A stretch of DNA of 64,000 bases, taken from contig VJWN01000007.1 of NCBI GenBank assembly GCA_007644065.1, forward strand, positions 372,001-436,000, read 5' to 3'. Under the pieces are notes generated by a model that made no database searches, was not told where the DNA came from, and saw only the letters and a list, made by a program, of their open reading frames with translations. Shown one piece after another: positions 1 to 12,574 of the stretch (the stretch's first letter is position 1; every line of letters begins with the position of its first letter). The position numbers and the translations under genes were made by a program. The DNA is from Margaritispora aquatica (taxonomy: Eukaryota > Ascomycota > Leotiomycetes > Helotiales > Discinellaceae).

Positions 1-1224
1 GTCTTGAAAGACCAGATCCAACGTGCCACCACAGCTTTCATCAAGGAAAAGACTCATACTCATAGTCTAACAGTTAAGAATCTCGCCCTCACAGCAGAGG
101 TCACTAATCAAAGGGACGAGCTTGAGATCCTACAACAAAACCTTACAATCACAGAACATCAACTAGCCCTCACTGCTGCAAAACACGACAAAGCATTTCA
201 AGAAGTAAAGCAACTACTGGCTTCAGAGGAAAAAGCTCGCAACCTTTCGCTTCAATATCTTCGCGAAAGAGAACAAGCTCGAGAGGAAGTTAGCAATACG
301 ATGAATAAAGGGCAGAGAGCACTAGTTGTGGCACTTCAAGAACTACTTCCTGTTTGGTATCCCACCAACATCTTGAAAGAGGCCGCTACAATCCTCATCG
401 ATGCACCTACTCACAAATCATTCGAAAAGTGTACATTTCCCGAGTTTATGTTCCGAAGTCGGTCTCCAAACAACGTGATCTACTGCTTCCCTGTATCAAT
501 GTATGCTAGCGCGATTATGCTTTTCGTCAGAATCCATCGCCGTCAATTCGGAGACAACACGCTTCAACTAGTGTCTGCATTGATTAATGGTGTTGAAACT
601 TGTACCGAAGTTTCGACAATATACTTGTTAGTTGGTACGATACAACGGTATATGGGGATGTTGGCCACATTGGAAACCACGACGGACTGGACTTTTTTGT
701 CCTTAGCGATACTTGAACTATGTCATCGGATGTATGAACGTGTTCCAGGACTCCAAGCAGCAGCCAGCCGTTTCGATCTCCTGTCACGACTACAACTATC
801 TATATCTGGAGCAGTAGCTACAACACAGATTAAGCCATTGTTCAAAGTGCGACTCTCTTTGGAGTTCATCAACACGCTTTTTGATGTTTACCAAGCTGGA
901 TTTCTCGCTCATAAACTTGGTGTATTTTGTACAACTACTGGTTCAGATGTTGTATTGTTTATGGCTGCCAACTGTCGCGAGCTTACTTTGATCCGGAAGA
1001 CAATGTTTGTTCGCGAGGATATCCAAATTGGGGAGGTGACATATCTTGTCGATGAAGGACCCGGATTTGAGCGACTAGTGATCTCGGTGGCGGCGAAGGA
1101 TAGAGATTGGTGGGAGGACTACGTGGAAGTCTATCAGGGAACTAGCGCAACTAGCAAGAGGCAACTAGAGTCTATATACTCTGGTGCCTATTTCCGTGTA
1201 CTAGAACGTATTGGTACATTTTGA
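1..1224 (+). CDS. Orphan coiled-coil protein, 5' end outside window
   Basis: The frame is open from base 1 to a TGA at 1222-1224 with no ATG near the window edge, so this is the C-terminal part (about 407 residues) of a longer gene. The first 100 or so residues are rich in Q, E, K and L in a heptad-like pattern (for example EKTHTHSLTVKNLALTAEV and REREQAREEVSN), which suggests a coiled coil. The rest looks globular, with several W, Y and F residues, and ends in RVLERIGTF. I recognise no domain. The DNA carries about nine CAACTA/TAGTTG hexamers, the same signature as the orphan genes at 25.3-27.5 and 32.7-42.3 kb, which suggests a common origin or a shared mutational history. No function is proposed. 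Intron-free in the visible part. Confidence 0.7.
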   Translation, partial: VLKDQIQRATTAFIKEKTHTHSLTVKNLALTAEVTNQRDELEILQQNLTITEHQLALTAAKHDKAFQEVKQLLASEEKARNLSLQYLREREQAREEVSNTMNKGQRALVVALQELLPVWYPTNILKEAATILIDAPTHKSFEKCTFPEFMFRSRSPNNVIYCFPVSMYASAIMLFVRIHRRQFGDNTLQLVSALINGVETCTEVSTIYLLVGTIQRYMGMLATLETTTDWTFLSLAILELCHRMYERVPGLQAAASRFDLLSRLQLSISGAVATTQIKPLFKVRLSLEFINTLFDVYQAGFLAHKLGVFCTTTGSDVVLFMAANCRELTLIRKTMFVREDIQIGEVTYLVDEGPGFERLVISVAAKDRDWWEDYVEVYQGTSATSKRQLESIYSGAYFRVLERIGTF

Positions 1225-4200
1225 TACATGGATAGAAGCGATTATACAACTAGAATAGAGTGGTTTTGTGGAACTGTATATAATGCAGAGCAATTTAACC
1301 GTTCATTGTCAATCATCTCCTTTGGTTGTTCTGGTTGTATACAATATATAATATGCATTACCTATCCACAGTTTGGATAATGAAAGAGGACATTGAGTAC
1401 TTTTCAGCTCCGAGTTCTATTGTGACATCCCACTTAATTTGGGTGTTGTCACTTCGAGTTCAAGTCAAAGAAGTCTAATGAATAAATGCTTTTATGAGAG
1501 TTTATTGGAAAAAGGCAAATGCCAAATTCATGTGGAAAACTAGCAAAAACATTAGCGAATTCGTAATTGGGCATATACAAGGTATTGTACCTAGGTTGTT
1601 TTCGTGTCACTGTTTGAGTCAATATTAAAGGAGGTGAAGTTTAGTCTAGGTTATATTTCACTACGAGACCATTTTATTCTTGGTGTTCGCGTCTGTTGAG
1701 TACCGGTCAAAATTGTGTCAGACGGGCCATTTTATACGGTTCATCAGATTTTCAGGACCTCAGGTCAATATCTCAACTCTTCTAGTATTTGCTATTTGTG
1801 TTCATACGTTGCTGTTCTCTTCTGGGGTGTGGGGCAAGCACTGCACTTAGAGCATGTCCATAACCAAGCTTCAAATGAATTTATTGTGAAAGAGATGGAA
1901 ATAGTATATGTCAGTGGTATATCCTATAAATATACTTCAGTCTCTATATTATGTTCTATTGGCATGAGAGTCATGCTGATTCAGCAAAGAAGAGGGCGGG
2001 TTATGTGGCGTTCCAACTTCAGTAGCACACCATCTATGTGTGAATCTTCTTACCGCCACAGCTCACTTCTATACTTAATCTTAGACAAAGTTATATGGAT
2101 TCCCCACATACGCCAATGCTTCATACTCCGTATCCGATGATATTCTTATCAGGTAGTACTAGCCCGCTCGTGGTATTTTCTGCATCACACTGAAAAATAA
2201 GCGACGTCTTTAGACATAACTCTAGTTCCCAGCCTGTCCCTGGTTGTCTTTGCATGACTCGCAATTCATTACACTTTTAGTAGTTAAATTGAAATCGCTT
2301 GCACGATATCGACCTCGGCTTGATAAACCAAGTCATTATAGTTTAAGAGGTAGAGGTTGATTCATACCGAGGTTGGCTTTGGATTTTTATCATATTAAAC
2401 CTTTATATACCTATATCGTGCTCAATTCATTACTTGCAGCAAAAGTTTTGCTGGCTTTTCTACCAAGCTATATAGATGGAGAGATTTTGAGGAACATGGT
2501 TCACCGAGTCAAGATCAAGTCTCCTGTAATCCATGTGATGAACCTTGGAAATCCGCAACAATATACATTCAACCCACCATTTGTGTAAGGTGCTGCAATT
2601 ATGTTCATATCAGAGCTGCTGACCAGAGAGGGATCTGGGAGCAAGCTTACCTTAGAGAGATTGCATCGGAAGGGGATGCCGCCCGAGTTTATATATACAT
2701 GTTTCTAGGAGAATGGCGTACTCAAATACAAAAAGAACAATCCTTGAGACGATGAAACTTCAACTTTTACCTCGGATACAGCCGATCATCTAAACCTGCG
2801 CAGTCATTGACTCACTCTGTTGTCGGTACTGCAGAGTTTAGAATCCTCGGGGTACTATCCTGCCTAGATTGTGGCGACTATGGCCATACCAAATCTGATT
2901 ATTGGAATGCCGCTAGAGATATAGAGGAGTAGACTCACTTTAGAAGGATGATAACTCGCCTAGCGATGCACCTCCCCAGCTGGCCGTTCACTAAGGCATT
3001 TCGGATAATTCTGACCACAGGTTGGATGTCACTATACCAGAATTCCCAAACTCTACACAGCCTTCAAAAATACCCGAGTTCAAGAAAGGAACGGCATAAG
3101 AATACCAGAGTTCAAGATAGATGGGTGTTCTCAAGTGGAACCTCGGGTCTCGCATTCACGTGTATGGCTATTATGGACGAGTTGCCTAGATTACTCCCGT
3201 TCATATCGTCAGCAAAACATACCGTCGTAACTTTAAAACAAGATACTCCGCTTAGAGACGAAACGTATTTAAGACTACAGATGTTGCTTGCGCTTTATTT
3301 CTCGACCGATCAAGAAACATTCCTTGAAGCGTAGTCCGCCCACATGTATTAACTCTACTACTGTATACTTTGATGATTTATCTGCCTGTTAGGTGTACAA
3401 AAAATGATTATCATGGTGTTGTGTTTGAATTCGGATTATATCGCCATCAAAATCATGGTTACTGCAACTGTCGCCTAAAAGCACCAGAACTTGACCCAAA
3501 CGGGCATACGTGATATAACCTACCCCTGGCTGACTGATTCCAAAAACACCCCACCACGTTGCGCTATTACTCATGATTGAGGATTGCAAAAGGCACTGAG
3601 CTTAACTTGAAATTGATGTCTGCATATGAAGTGGGGAGCTAAAATGCATATGCTGAGCTTACGTGAAAGCCTCATTTTCGAAATTGAATTTGACACAAGC
3701 GAATATGAAGTATTCGTGGACAGCCAATTCCTTGTATCAAAGGCTTTACATGTTGAACAAGCTCTGAATGCGTTTAGGGATAGCGAATACTTATCGACAA
3801 TTAGCATGATATACGAACGAGAACAAGTGAGAATCTCAAAATTTACGATGTATTGTAACAATTCTCATGCTTGGGAGACTCTTGACCGTGGAATATCATC
3901 AATAGCTTGTTTTACTTCCACCCAGTCATGAATCATCTCCCTGATCACCATATTCACTCACAGTTCACATTTCCAGGCGACTCTTGACATAGCATACAAT
4001 CACCACCAATAGACTATTCTTCATCACGGTTATATTTGAAACTAAGATGTTCTAATACTTGCACAGTTAAAGTTCTACCTCTATCTGGAATCCACTCGGA
4101 TATCCGCCGATTTTGTCAACCTCTGTCCGCAATGTTTGAGGCTAAAGTTGAGTAATCGCTGGAAGATCTTCCCTCCATGCCAAGCTAGTCGATCACCTAA

Positions 4201-5786
4201 GCTTCCCCCAAGGTATCTTATCTAGAGTCTACCTAGCATTCTATCTTCACAGTCTTGGACTCAATATTTGTTCGATGTCCTTCTTATAGTCATTCTGTGT
4301 GCCAATTACCAAGAAGATAACATTCCCAAACCCGGTGCTCCGAATCTCCAAGCTGTGTCCAAGATTTATATAGCCTTCAGACTGTATGCTGTCAATCTTC
4401 TACTGGGTCAAAATATCGTGGACTCTAGAATTATGATGTATCTGCTTGCGATATTCATTTTTTTTTGGCTGACCGGATAATTATTTCTGAGGAAATGATC
4501 AGATATCGTGTACCCTAACTAACATCGCAAATGTTTGGATTTTGAAGGATGGGTGAGTATTTAAAGGCATATTCAGGCGGAAGACGGTACGCAAGAGGTA
4601 TAAAGAGATCAATTTGGTATTATGCAAGATAAAATAAACTGGATTTCCCTCTCCCTCCTCATGTCAAGTAATTGTCTTGGCTTTAAACTCCGGCGCACAG
4701 ATCTACCTCTCTCCACCAAGCCCTCAATGAATGGAAACTTCATATCACGGTCGGAGGAAATTTCTAGGCATAATTTTTTTAGTCTGGAGGCAGAGTTTGT
4801 ATAAGTGCTCATGAGCGTTTTGCTGGCGGGCATTGCAAAATACTCATATTGATTGGTTTCGGCGGGACCACCTTCGTAAGTCAAATCCAGCAGCTAGTCT
4901 CGAATTCTGGGGCATTTGCTCCTCTCCTGAAACATTATCAAACTCAGAGACGGCCCGCAAAGCAAGCCTGTCTTGACAATATTGACCACTCCAATCCCCA
5001 AGACCTTGTCACATTTTATTGCTTACCCTTGACGTAGTCTCGTCTCATTTAAATGCCCAATAAACACAAAGGCAACAAGTTCTTTAGGTGAGACCATTGA
5101 ACTGTGTTTATGAGTATGATTGAGGTATTGCAGTAGTTGCTTGAAGGGCATATTCGCGGGGAGAAGAGTAGCAGAGGCAAAGTATGAGCTGATTGAGGCG
5201 AATATTCGTGTGGTGATAAAGGAACTCGTCTTTGCCCCTTTAACTAGCAATGCTGGAATCCATATCTTGCAACTTGAAAACAGGTAGGAGTTGACTTCGT
5301 TCGACACTATGCTGGACCTGAATGTCCTGTTCATTATGAGGGGATTAAAATTTCATACTAGACGTCTCAGGAAACATGTCGCATTGCTTTTTTTTCTCAA
5401 GTAACTAGACCTAGAGACAGTAGGGTGTGAGTTCAGTGTAGAGGCGCTTGCTTTTGACATTGTTGGAATTTGAGCAAACTGCCACAAACATGGTTTGTAC
5501 TGTGGGCGTTTCACATAAATTGATCAATACGAGGGCTTTCTAAGTCGTTTAACAGCAGTTTGGTGGGCCCTGTCTAGTTTTTTTTGATGTATTTTATACT
5601 CTTTGATGAGTAGAAGTATGACGATGTTTTGGGGTTTCTTCGTACTTTCAGAGAAAGAGAAACTGAACGACTGACCACATGGTCCACTGTACATGTTGTT
5701 TTCCGATGTGAAACCTGCATGAGAATCATTTATTGGCTGCAAGTTATTTGATAAGTTGGCGTGGGTTGTGAGCGTGTGGTTTTGCT
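1225..5786. other. Gene-poor interval
   Basis: I see no supported gene. The open frames are short, overlap on opposite strands, start without a promoter-like context and have no recognisable motif; the longest, at 1715-2140 and 2948-3334, look random. The base composition is mixed and not RIP-like. A short duplicated phrase containing gagttcaaga lies near 3075-3120. The stretch may hold old, unrecognisable transposon or gene remains. Confidence 0.5.
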
Positions 5787-5789
5787 CAA

Positions 5790-6390
5790 AAGTATCACCT
5801 GTTTTTGTTGCACATCGCAAGTAGTTGTTGAAGAGCCTTTTATGCACGTGCCCCAGTTTTGTGTGGTATGAGACGCACGGTGGACTTCCATAAAAATCAT
5901 TATGTTGCACATCGCACTCACTTGTTGAAGAGACCTGCCCTTCCACTCTGTGCACGGCGTGTCTGACTTCGTATTCAATTTCACGCACGCCGTCTGGTCC
6001 ACAAAGGAAATGTTTTGTTGCACGTCGCAATTCATCGCTGAAGAGGGCCTCCCCACCTCTTCTCACGTTTCTTTTTACCCTGTGCACGGTGTGCCTGATT
6101 ATGTATATGATTTCATGCACAGTGTGCCATATATAAAATGTTCTGATTGCTCGAGTACGGCTTGCCAAATTTTATATATATTCCGACGCACGGCGTTTGA
6201 TACCAAGGATATACTTTGCTATCTCCCACGTAGTTCAACTCTTCAATTGAGGAATTTTTTTAGTAATTTAGGTATGGTGTTGCTATTTCTAGTCCAGTGG
6301 ATATATCCTATTTCACAAGGGGATCATAGTTTTGTTCATGTACGGCGTGTTGAAATTTATATCGACCTCGATGCACCGAGTTCATGCTGT
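5790..6390 (+). repeat. GCACGGCGT-core repeat array, block 1 (forward)
   Basis: The core GCACGGCGT and close variants recur near 5871, 5951, 5984, 6083, 6115, 6153, 6185 and 6339. Three copies of a second box, TTGTTGCACRTCGCA, occur near 5804, 5904 and 6016, each followed by GAAGAG after about 12-15 nt. The same two elements build the blocks at 8.8-10.3 kb (same orientation) and 12.6-13.4 kb (inverted). The open frame on the minus strand here repeats peptides such as RHAVHRVE only because the DNA repeats; I do not regard it as a gene. Confidence 0.75.
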
Positions 6391-8814
6391 AATAAATTGT
6401 TGCCTCAAATACCCATTCCAAGCTTTTATACCCGAAGAGTCATCTCGCGGCGTCCCCAATAGTAAAAGCTTATAGTATACATATACGAACTCTTATACAA
6501 GTTGCTTGTATACCGCCGAAGCTGAATGAAAAATACACGAAGGCCGATTGTCAATCGATGTCATGACATTATACTTAGTCACGTTACAGTATGAATACGC
6601 GTCAGCTGCACCGATCATAATCTCAAAGGTAGTCAGAGCGAGAATCATCGCATTTTGCACCGTGTTGTGTAAATCTCGATTTCATATTCGTCACTTCAAC
6701 GGCAATGACACGATCTCTTCTTCATTAGTAATATCTCAGAGTTCTTGTACATCCGATGTTCATTTATCCTTTTGGACAGACATCGGTAGTTAGCTAAAAC
6801 ATGATGTCTCTTTCGCCTATTAGCTTCATACGCAATATCTGTGCGTTCTAGATCAATATACGAACATATGCTGTAATAGGAACTACAGTGCAACATGAGC
6901 CTCTACCGTCATTCATCATCGGCCTCAATCAGAACCGAAAGGGAAATTGGCGATAAGTTAAGAAGGCTATATTGAATGGAATTTAGCGAGCAGACTGCAT
7001 CTAATTTGGACCGAGCTAGAACGACACATCGTGGTTCGATCTCAAAATATAAGTCCCCTGATCATTTGACATTGCGTCTCCCTATTCTTAATTTAACCTG
7101 TCCTTGCCGGTTGATTACTCCCTTATTCTCAACCTACTATCGAGTGGTAATGTCATCATCCTAGTCTTCACTTCCCAGTATTACATGGACACTACTTTCC
7201 CTATAAATCGAATACGAGCGGCTATACAACCCTACATCTAACTGGGACTTCTCCCATACGACCAAAGCACTTATACGGTCGACCTAAGACTTGTTATCCT
7301 GCCTATTTCTCACTCACTGTGTCTGATTAAAGACCAAACACAGTCGTCTGCATGATTGTCTAAGATTTCCTAACTCTCATCTCCTTGATATTGTTCTAGG
7401 CCGGTGTTGGGAATGACATGAAAAGGAAGAAAGCAAGAGGAAGAAACAAGCAAGCTTTCTTCGTGACAACGACGTTTACGATTCGGTATTCAACTTGATA
7501 TGCTTGTTCCCCTGTTGCTCGTGGTTTCCATATAACTTGATTACCATGATTTGATTGTAAAATATCCTTCGACCTTAAAACACCCTTAGATAGCTAGAAA
7601 GACATCCAAGTCTTGATTATCCAACTCCTGTCGCAATAATCTTAGGTTTTTAGTATTAGAGATTGTCCTTTCCACCTGGGCACTTTTGGCTCAGAGGGAG
7701 AGGGTGACATAAGGCATCTACCATCAACTTTGGTATCATGCCCAAGAGATGCCGAGGGTGTTCTTCATCGATTGTAACTGCTAGGACTTCTGATTAATTG
7801 CATGGTAGTTTTGATATGTATGAGCTTAATGTCCTCTTCCGTCGTATACTTCTGAATGTGCTAGATCTCTGAAAATTGTCTTTTATACTATCCGAGAAAG
7901 ACACCGATTAAATCAGGTTTATTGAGTGCTAAATGGTCCTTTAATTGCTAAGGTATCGGTTCGTAAGGGTTAGTTGTCTGGATGGATAATTTGGAAACTT
8001 GAGATCAATGCCAGAAAACACTATCTTAAATTTCAACAACCAAGCCACCTGAAAACATACTCATGTCAGCCAGTAAAATCCTGCCACAAAGAGAATATGT
8101 AGATCGTTTGAGCCCTATACTCAGAAGATCCCTCTGATCAAAATTAGCAGCACCACAAACACTAGAGTGCTGGTGCTGAGATCAATAGACGAGCGCAATT
8201 AGTTAAACGCATTTTAAAGAGATTGTCGGTTATCTTGCAACACCGTAAATGTAATGATGTATACCTGTCACCATGTTTCAGTTTGAGCAACCAAGGGGGG
8301 TGGGAGGGTAGGTGGAGAGGGAAGAAAGATTTTAGTAAGTGTGACGAGGGCAATACGAGTGTGCAATACGACCTTCAAGCTGATTGATCTTCCTAGTCTA
8401 TCTATAGGACAGAGAAGATCGTTGAGAATATATCTTGTGTTGTAAAGGGGTCTCGAGTGATACAGCTTTGGCGTAGTAGCATCAACTTTACATTTATCAC
8501 ACATTTGTGTAGTCAGGACAGGAAAAAGACTCTTTATAGTAGTATGATTTGATTGTAACGACTTCTTATCTAACATCTCCCAGTACTCCACCAATATAGA
8601 ATTTCTCTCGCTTATCCATTCCATCCCTAGCTCGCTTGACCTTTGATAGAATTCTTTAGCTTATTTGCCCTTGGATTGTTTGCCGCCTAATACTTCTATA
8701 CTTCCCTTTGTGATTGAAGCATTCTCAGTAGTATGGGTAGAGTATGCTAGTGGATCAGACTATTCATCGCAGTACCCGAGATTTGGGTCGAGATGGGGAA
8801 AACGTGCTGGTGAA
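6391..8814. other. Spacer without supported gene
   Basis: Between repeat blocks 1 and 2 I see no core-motif array, no gene-length open frame and no recognisable protein. The short frames near 6548-6793, 6976-7164 and 8268-8624 lack support. A G-rich run near 8294-8322 is the only compositional feature. Confidence 0.45.
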
Positions 8815-10265
8815 GAGCATCACGTGATTTTGTTGCACATCGCAAAAAAACTTTGAAGAGCCAGCTGTCACCAACCTCAGATGTCTTAGGTACTGAGTGC
8901 CTTTTTTCCTCTGCCAAACCATGTTCGCTGTTCAAGTTTATTTTCGCTACTAAATCACCATACACGGCGTACCCAATTTTCATATATTAAATCGGGCACG
9001 GTGTTTGAAGTTCCTTCACGCTTAAGACACCATGCACGGCATGTTCATTTCCCAATACTAAACTACGCACGCCGTTCGAGGTCATTCCTCCGCCCAGACA
9101 CCATGTACGGCGTGGCCAATTTCCCATCTTAAATCATGCACGGCGTCTGGCCCAGCACAGCTTCTAAGGTCACGTGGTTTTGTTGCACGTCGCACTCCCT
9201 CTTTGAAAAGTCTATTTGTGCACTGAGTTTTCCTCTTATAAGGGGTGCGTATTTTTATATACTAAATCAAGCACGATATTCGAAGTCCCGATATATTAAA
9301 ATCACTAACGCACGGCGTACTATTTTTGCCCTAGTAAACAACGCACGGGGTAAAAGGACCTCCTCTTCCTCAAATACCATGCACGACGTACTCTTTTTCC
9401 TATACTAATTCTCGCACGCCGTCTTCTCGACCAAGTAATTCTGAGGTCACATGACTTTGTTGCACATCGCACTTTACAAGTGAATGGTCTCTGTCAGCGG
9501 GGTACGGCGTGTTGCTTTCTATGGATGAATTCATGTACGGAGTCTATAAATTAGCGCCCAAAATTTCCATGTACGGTGTGTTATTTTTCTCACAACAATC
9601 CATGTCCAGGCTCATCCCATCAAAATATAATGTCACATGGTCTTGTTGCACATCGTACTCTTCACCTGAAAAGCCTTCCCTCATCTCGGTATACCGCTAC
9701 CAGCACTCGTAGGTATACTTTTGTCTAGGGCGTGCCTATTCTCACCTAGTAATTCACGCAAGGCGGACATCGAAAATATTATACGAAAACAGGAGCGCAC
9801 GGAGTATCCGCTTTCTTATATTAATACACGCACGTAGTACATCCTTTATATTCGACAAAACCCCTACGCACGGGGTACCCTTTTTACCATACCAATTCAC
9901 GCACCCCGTCTTCTCTAACAAGGTTTCTATGTCATGTGACTTTGTTGCACGTCGCTCTTCTTTCCTGAAAAGCATCTATGTCCGTCACCGCAGATAAAAG
10001 TCCTTCATGCACGGCGTGCTTGTTGTCTGATACTAATCTAGGCACGGCGTATATATATCATAATTATATAAATGGAGATGCACGGTGTGCTGGGTTTCCC
10101 ACACTAAACTACGCATGGAGTGCCACCAGACTTACTATACAGCTAAGGACGCACGTTGTACCGATCTTCCCATATTAAAGTTCGCACGGGGTGCTACCAG
10201 AATTGATAGGTAGATGAGGACGTACGTTGTTCCAAATTTTACATGCTAATTCATGCACGACGTTT
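8815..10265 (+). repeat. 71-bp bipartite repeat array, block 2 (forward)
   Basis: This is the best-preserved block. The core RYGCACGGCGT occurs near 8962, 8996, 9031, 9063, 9100, 9135, 9308, 9340, 9378, 9412, 9500, 9533, 9570, 9795, 9828, 9866, 9898, 10008, 10040, 10079, 10112, 10150, 10184, 10220 and 10253. Spacing alternates between about 32-34 and 36-39 bp, so every second core is 69-72 bp apart. Short half-units tend to continue with TTTCCCATATTAAA-like sequence; long half-units differ. At about 8821, 9171, 9448, 9633 and 9933 the run is interrupted by a box made of CACGTG or a variant followed by TTTGTTGCACRTCGCA. No reading frame persists, so I consider it non-coding. Confidence 0.85.
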
Positions 10266-12570
10266 ATCTACCTTATTTTATCCCCCCACTTAATCCTTTT
10301 CCCGTAAGTCCCTCCTTCTCAAAGTTTATATAAAGCGAGGTTACTTTACTACATTAGCCAAGGCACGGCCTTCTCCTCCAAACCTCACCAGGTTAGGTAC
10401 ATGTCAAAATAGTGGCCGACTAGAATGTATCAATTCTTTACCGCGATTGTCTCCTATGTGAATGTCATAGTGTGACTTTCTATCTGATTTTCTCCCTCGG
10501 CCTACGCCAGAGTTACTTGTCCGTAGAGAGAACCTCATGCTAGCATCTACTGAAGCGAAAATTGGCAATCTTTTATACTTACCCATCTCAGAAGATATTA
10601 TATTGTTACAGCCAACGCCCCCGAAGTTGCTATAGAATCCTTCATCATAATCTCGCTGAGTTTGTTGAGATATTGTTAACAAATGTGTAAGGGGAGATAG
10701 TAAATCAAATTTTCGCCTCGCACACTTGGTAGTTTAGTTTCATAGTAGTTTCATCCAGGCAATGCAGCTAATGTGCCTAATCTCGGAAAGTTGGAAATTA
10801 CTGCATATTACATTATAAGATAGTCAGGACAGCTTTCTTTCGTATATGTATTCACATATGCCAAGATATATACGTAACTCTCTTATCCTTGGATGTATAA
10901 CTGTAGCGAGGTTTCTGGTTGAGATTCTAGTTCAACTTAAGGTATGGAAGTATCTTATATTTATAACCTCGAGGAAGGGCAACGTCTCTTGCTAGTACAG
11001 AGGGGTCCAAGAAAACATACTATCCCAAATTGGGTTTTGGATAATGCAGCCAGTCATATTAGTGACTCTTATACGTTATCATAGAAAGCACACCGTATCG
11101 TTACGTGCCCCTTCCTAGCAAGAAGGCATTTTTTATCTGATGGGCATTGTGAGTGATAATGAAAGTTGGCAACTGCTAAAATCCCCCTTCACAACAGATG
11201 AAATCATATCTTCATAGCCATGTATCAATGAGAACCAAGATGAATAGCTGATATATGATTTTGGGCAATATTGGCATTTCGATGTTAGTCATGAAGCATG
11301 AGCAACTTGGAGTAAAATTGCTACATTCCAGAGAAACCTCAATGTTGCATGGTACAATGAATTATCTTCGATCGCAATAGAAAGATGAATAGTATCTATG
11401 TGTTAAAGAGTTGCCGCTTTCGTATCCTCAAGGAGTTTGATGAGCCATTTTCGTGTCAGGTCTAGTGTTTCCTCCTATTCCTCTATTGTTAGAATGTCAA
11501 AAATATAGTTGCGCATCTCTTTCTCAAGATTCTGTTGCTTTAACTTGGGGCTCAAAGCTGTAGGATCAGTTAAAAAGTTGAGACCTGATTTCGTTCCCAC
11601 CGCCCCCTTGTTCTCCACCTACTTCAATAAAGTTAAATGTTAGAGTCTAAGTTCCTTTCTCTCCTTCCTTTCTATATCAATTTGGCAGTCAGGCTCTATG
11701 TTTGTCCTCCCTTGGCTATCTCATGCTTCTCGTCAAAATTAAATTGAAAGTCAAAATCTGCACCCTCCACCACCTTTCCTGGCTAGGCTGTCACTTGTGT
11801 CGAAAGTAAGAATCCAAATTGACTACCTTACTACAGTGTCAATCTAACTATTTAAAATCATCTTATTTTCCATATGCTCCTTCAAACAGTATTTTATAAA
11901 GCTAAAACCCAACTTTCTCGACCAGTCCCCCTCCTCTCCACTCGCCCCGTCATACTAAAATCAGTTCAAAAGTCAAAACACAACCTATTCCCCTCTCCCT
12001 TTCCTCCCATTTGAAGTCAATTTCAAGTTGAATCCTTCCCCTCCCCCCAAAATTCTACTTCTCTTCCTCGTAAAATTGGTATAAAAGTCAACATCCAAAC
12101 TCTCCTACCCCTTCCCCTCTCTCTCCACCTCCATGTCCCGTCAAAGTCAACTCAGAAAAACGAGGAAGGCGGGGATCCCTAACTGAATGGAATACAAGCT
12201 TAATGATCAATTGTGAAATTCGGAATTCCTGAGCTATGGGGATACAACAATAGGAAATACTCATACCAGGTGCTGTCTACGAAAGCAATTTCATATGAAA
12301 GGGTTAGCGAGCATACACCTCCACCACAAAGATCACAAAGGTATTGAATCTTTGATATTTCTGGTGTATTTATCTCTTATATAGACTCCGAAGAGGGTAG
12401 AGCGATCCTATGGATAATCGACTTTGGGGAGACCAACATTTAGTCACATGACAGTAATTTTTTGGACTGATATCCTGTCTCTAAACCACATTGCCAATGG
12501 ATATAGGAATGTAGATATGATTTGGGGTAAGGCGTGAGCACAAGATAAACTCAGGATATAGGGTTCTACA
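10266..12570. other. Spacer between inverted repeat blocks
   Basis: No gene is supported. The minus-strand open frame at 10404-10682 has no recognisable features. The interval separates repeat block 2 from the inverted block 3, so its centre near 11.4 kb is the axis of a large imperfect inverted arrangement. It contains the pyrimidine-rich tract annotated separately. Confidence 0.45.
11570..12160 (+). repeat. Pyrimidine-rich degenerate repeat tract
   Basis: The plus strand is strongly C/T-rich (many CCCCTCTCC-like runs). The phrase AAAGTCAA or a variant recurs near 11747, 11969, 12013, 12084 and 12143, and several copies are preceded by a CGTC or TCGTA phrase. The spacing is irregular (about 44-71 bp in the last four), so it is a degenerate repeat, not a clean satellite. 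Confidence 0.45.
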
Positions 12571-12574
12571 CTAG

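Noticed and set aside
5524..6168. 214-aa minus-strand open frame over repeat block 1
   Set aside because: Its recurring peptides (RHAVHRVE, LRCATK) follow directly from the DNA repeats, and the equivalent frame is broken in blocks 2 and 3.
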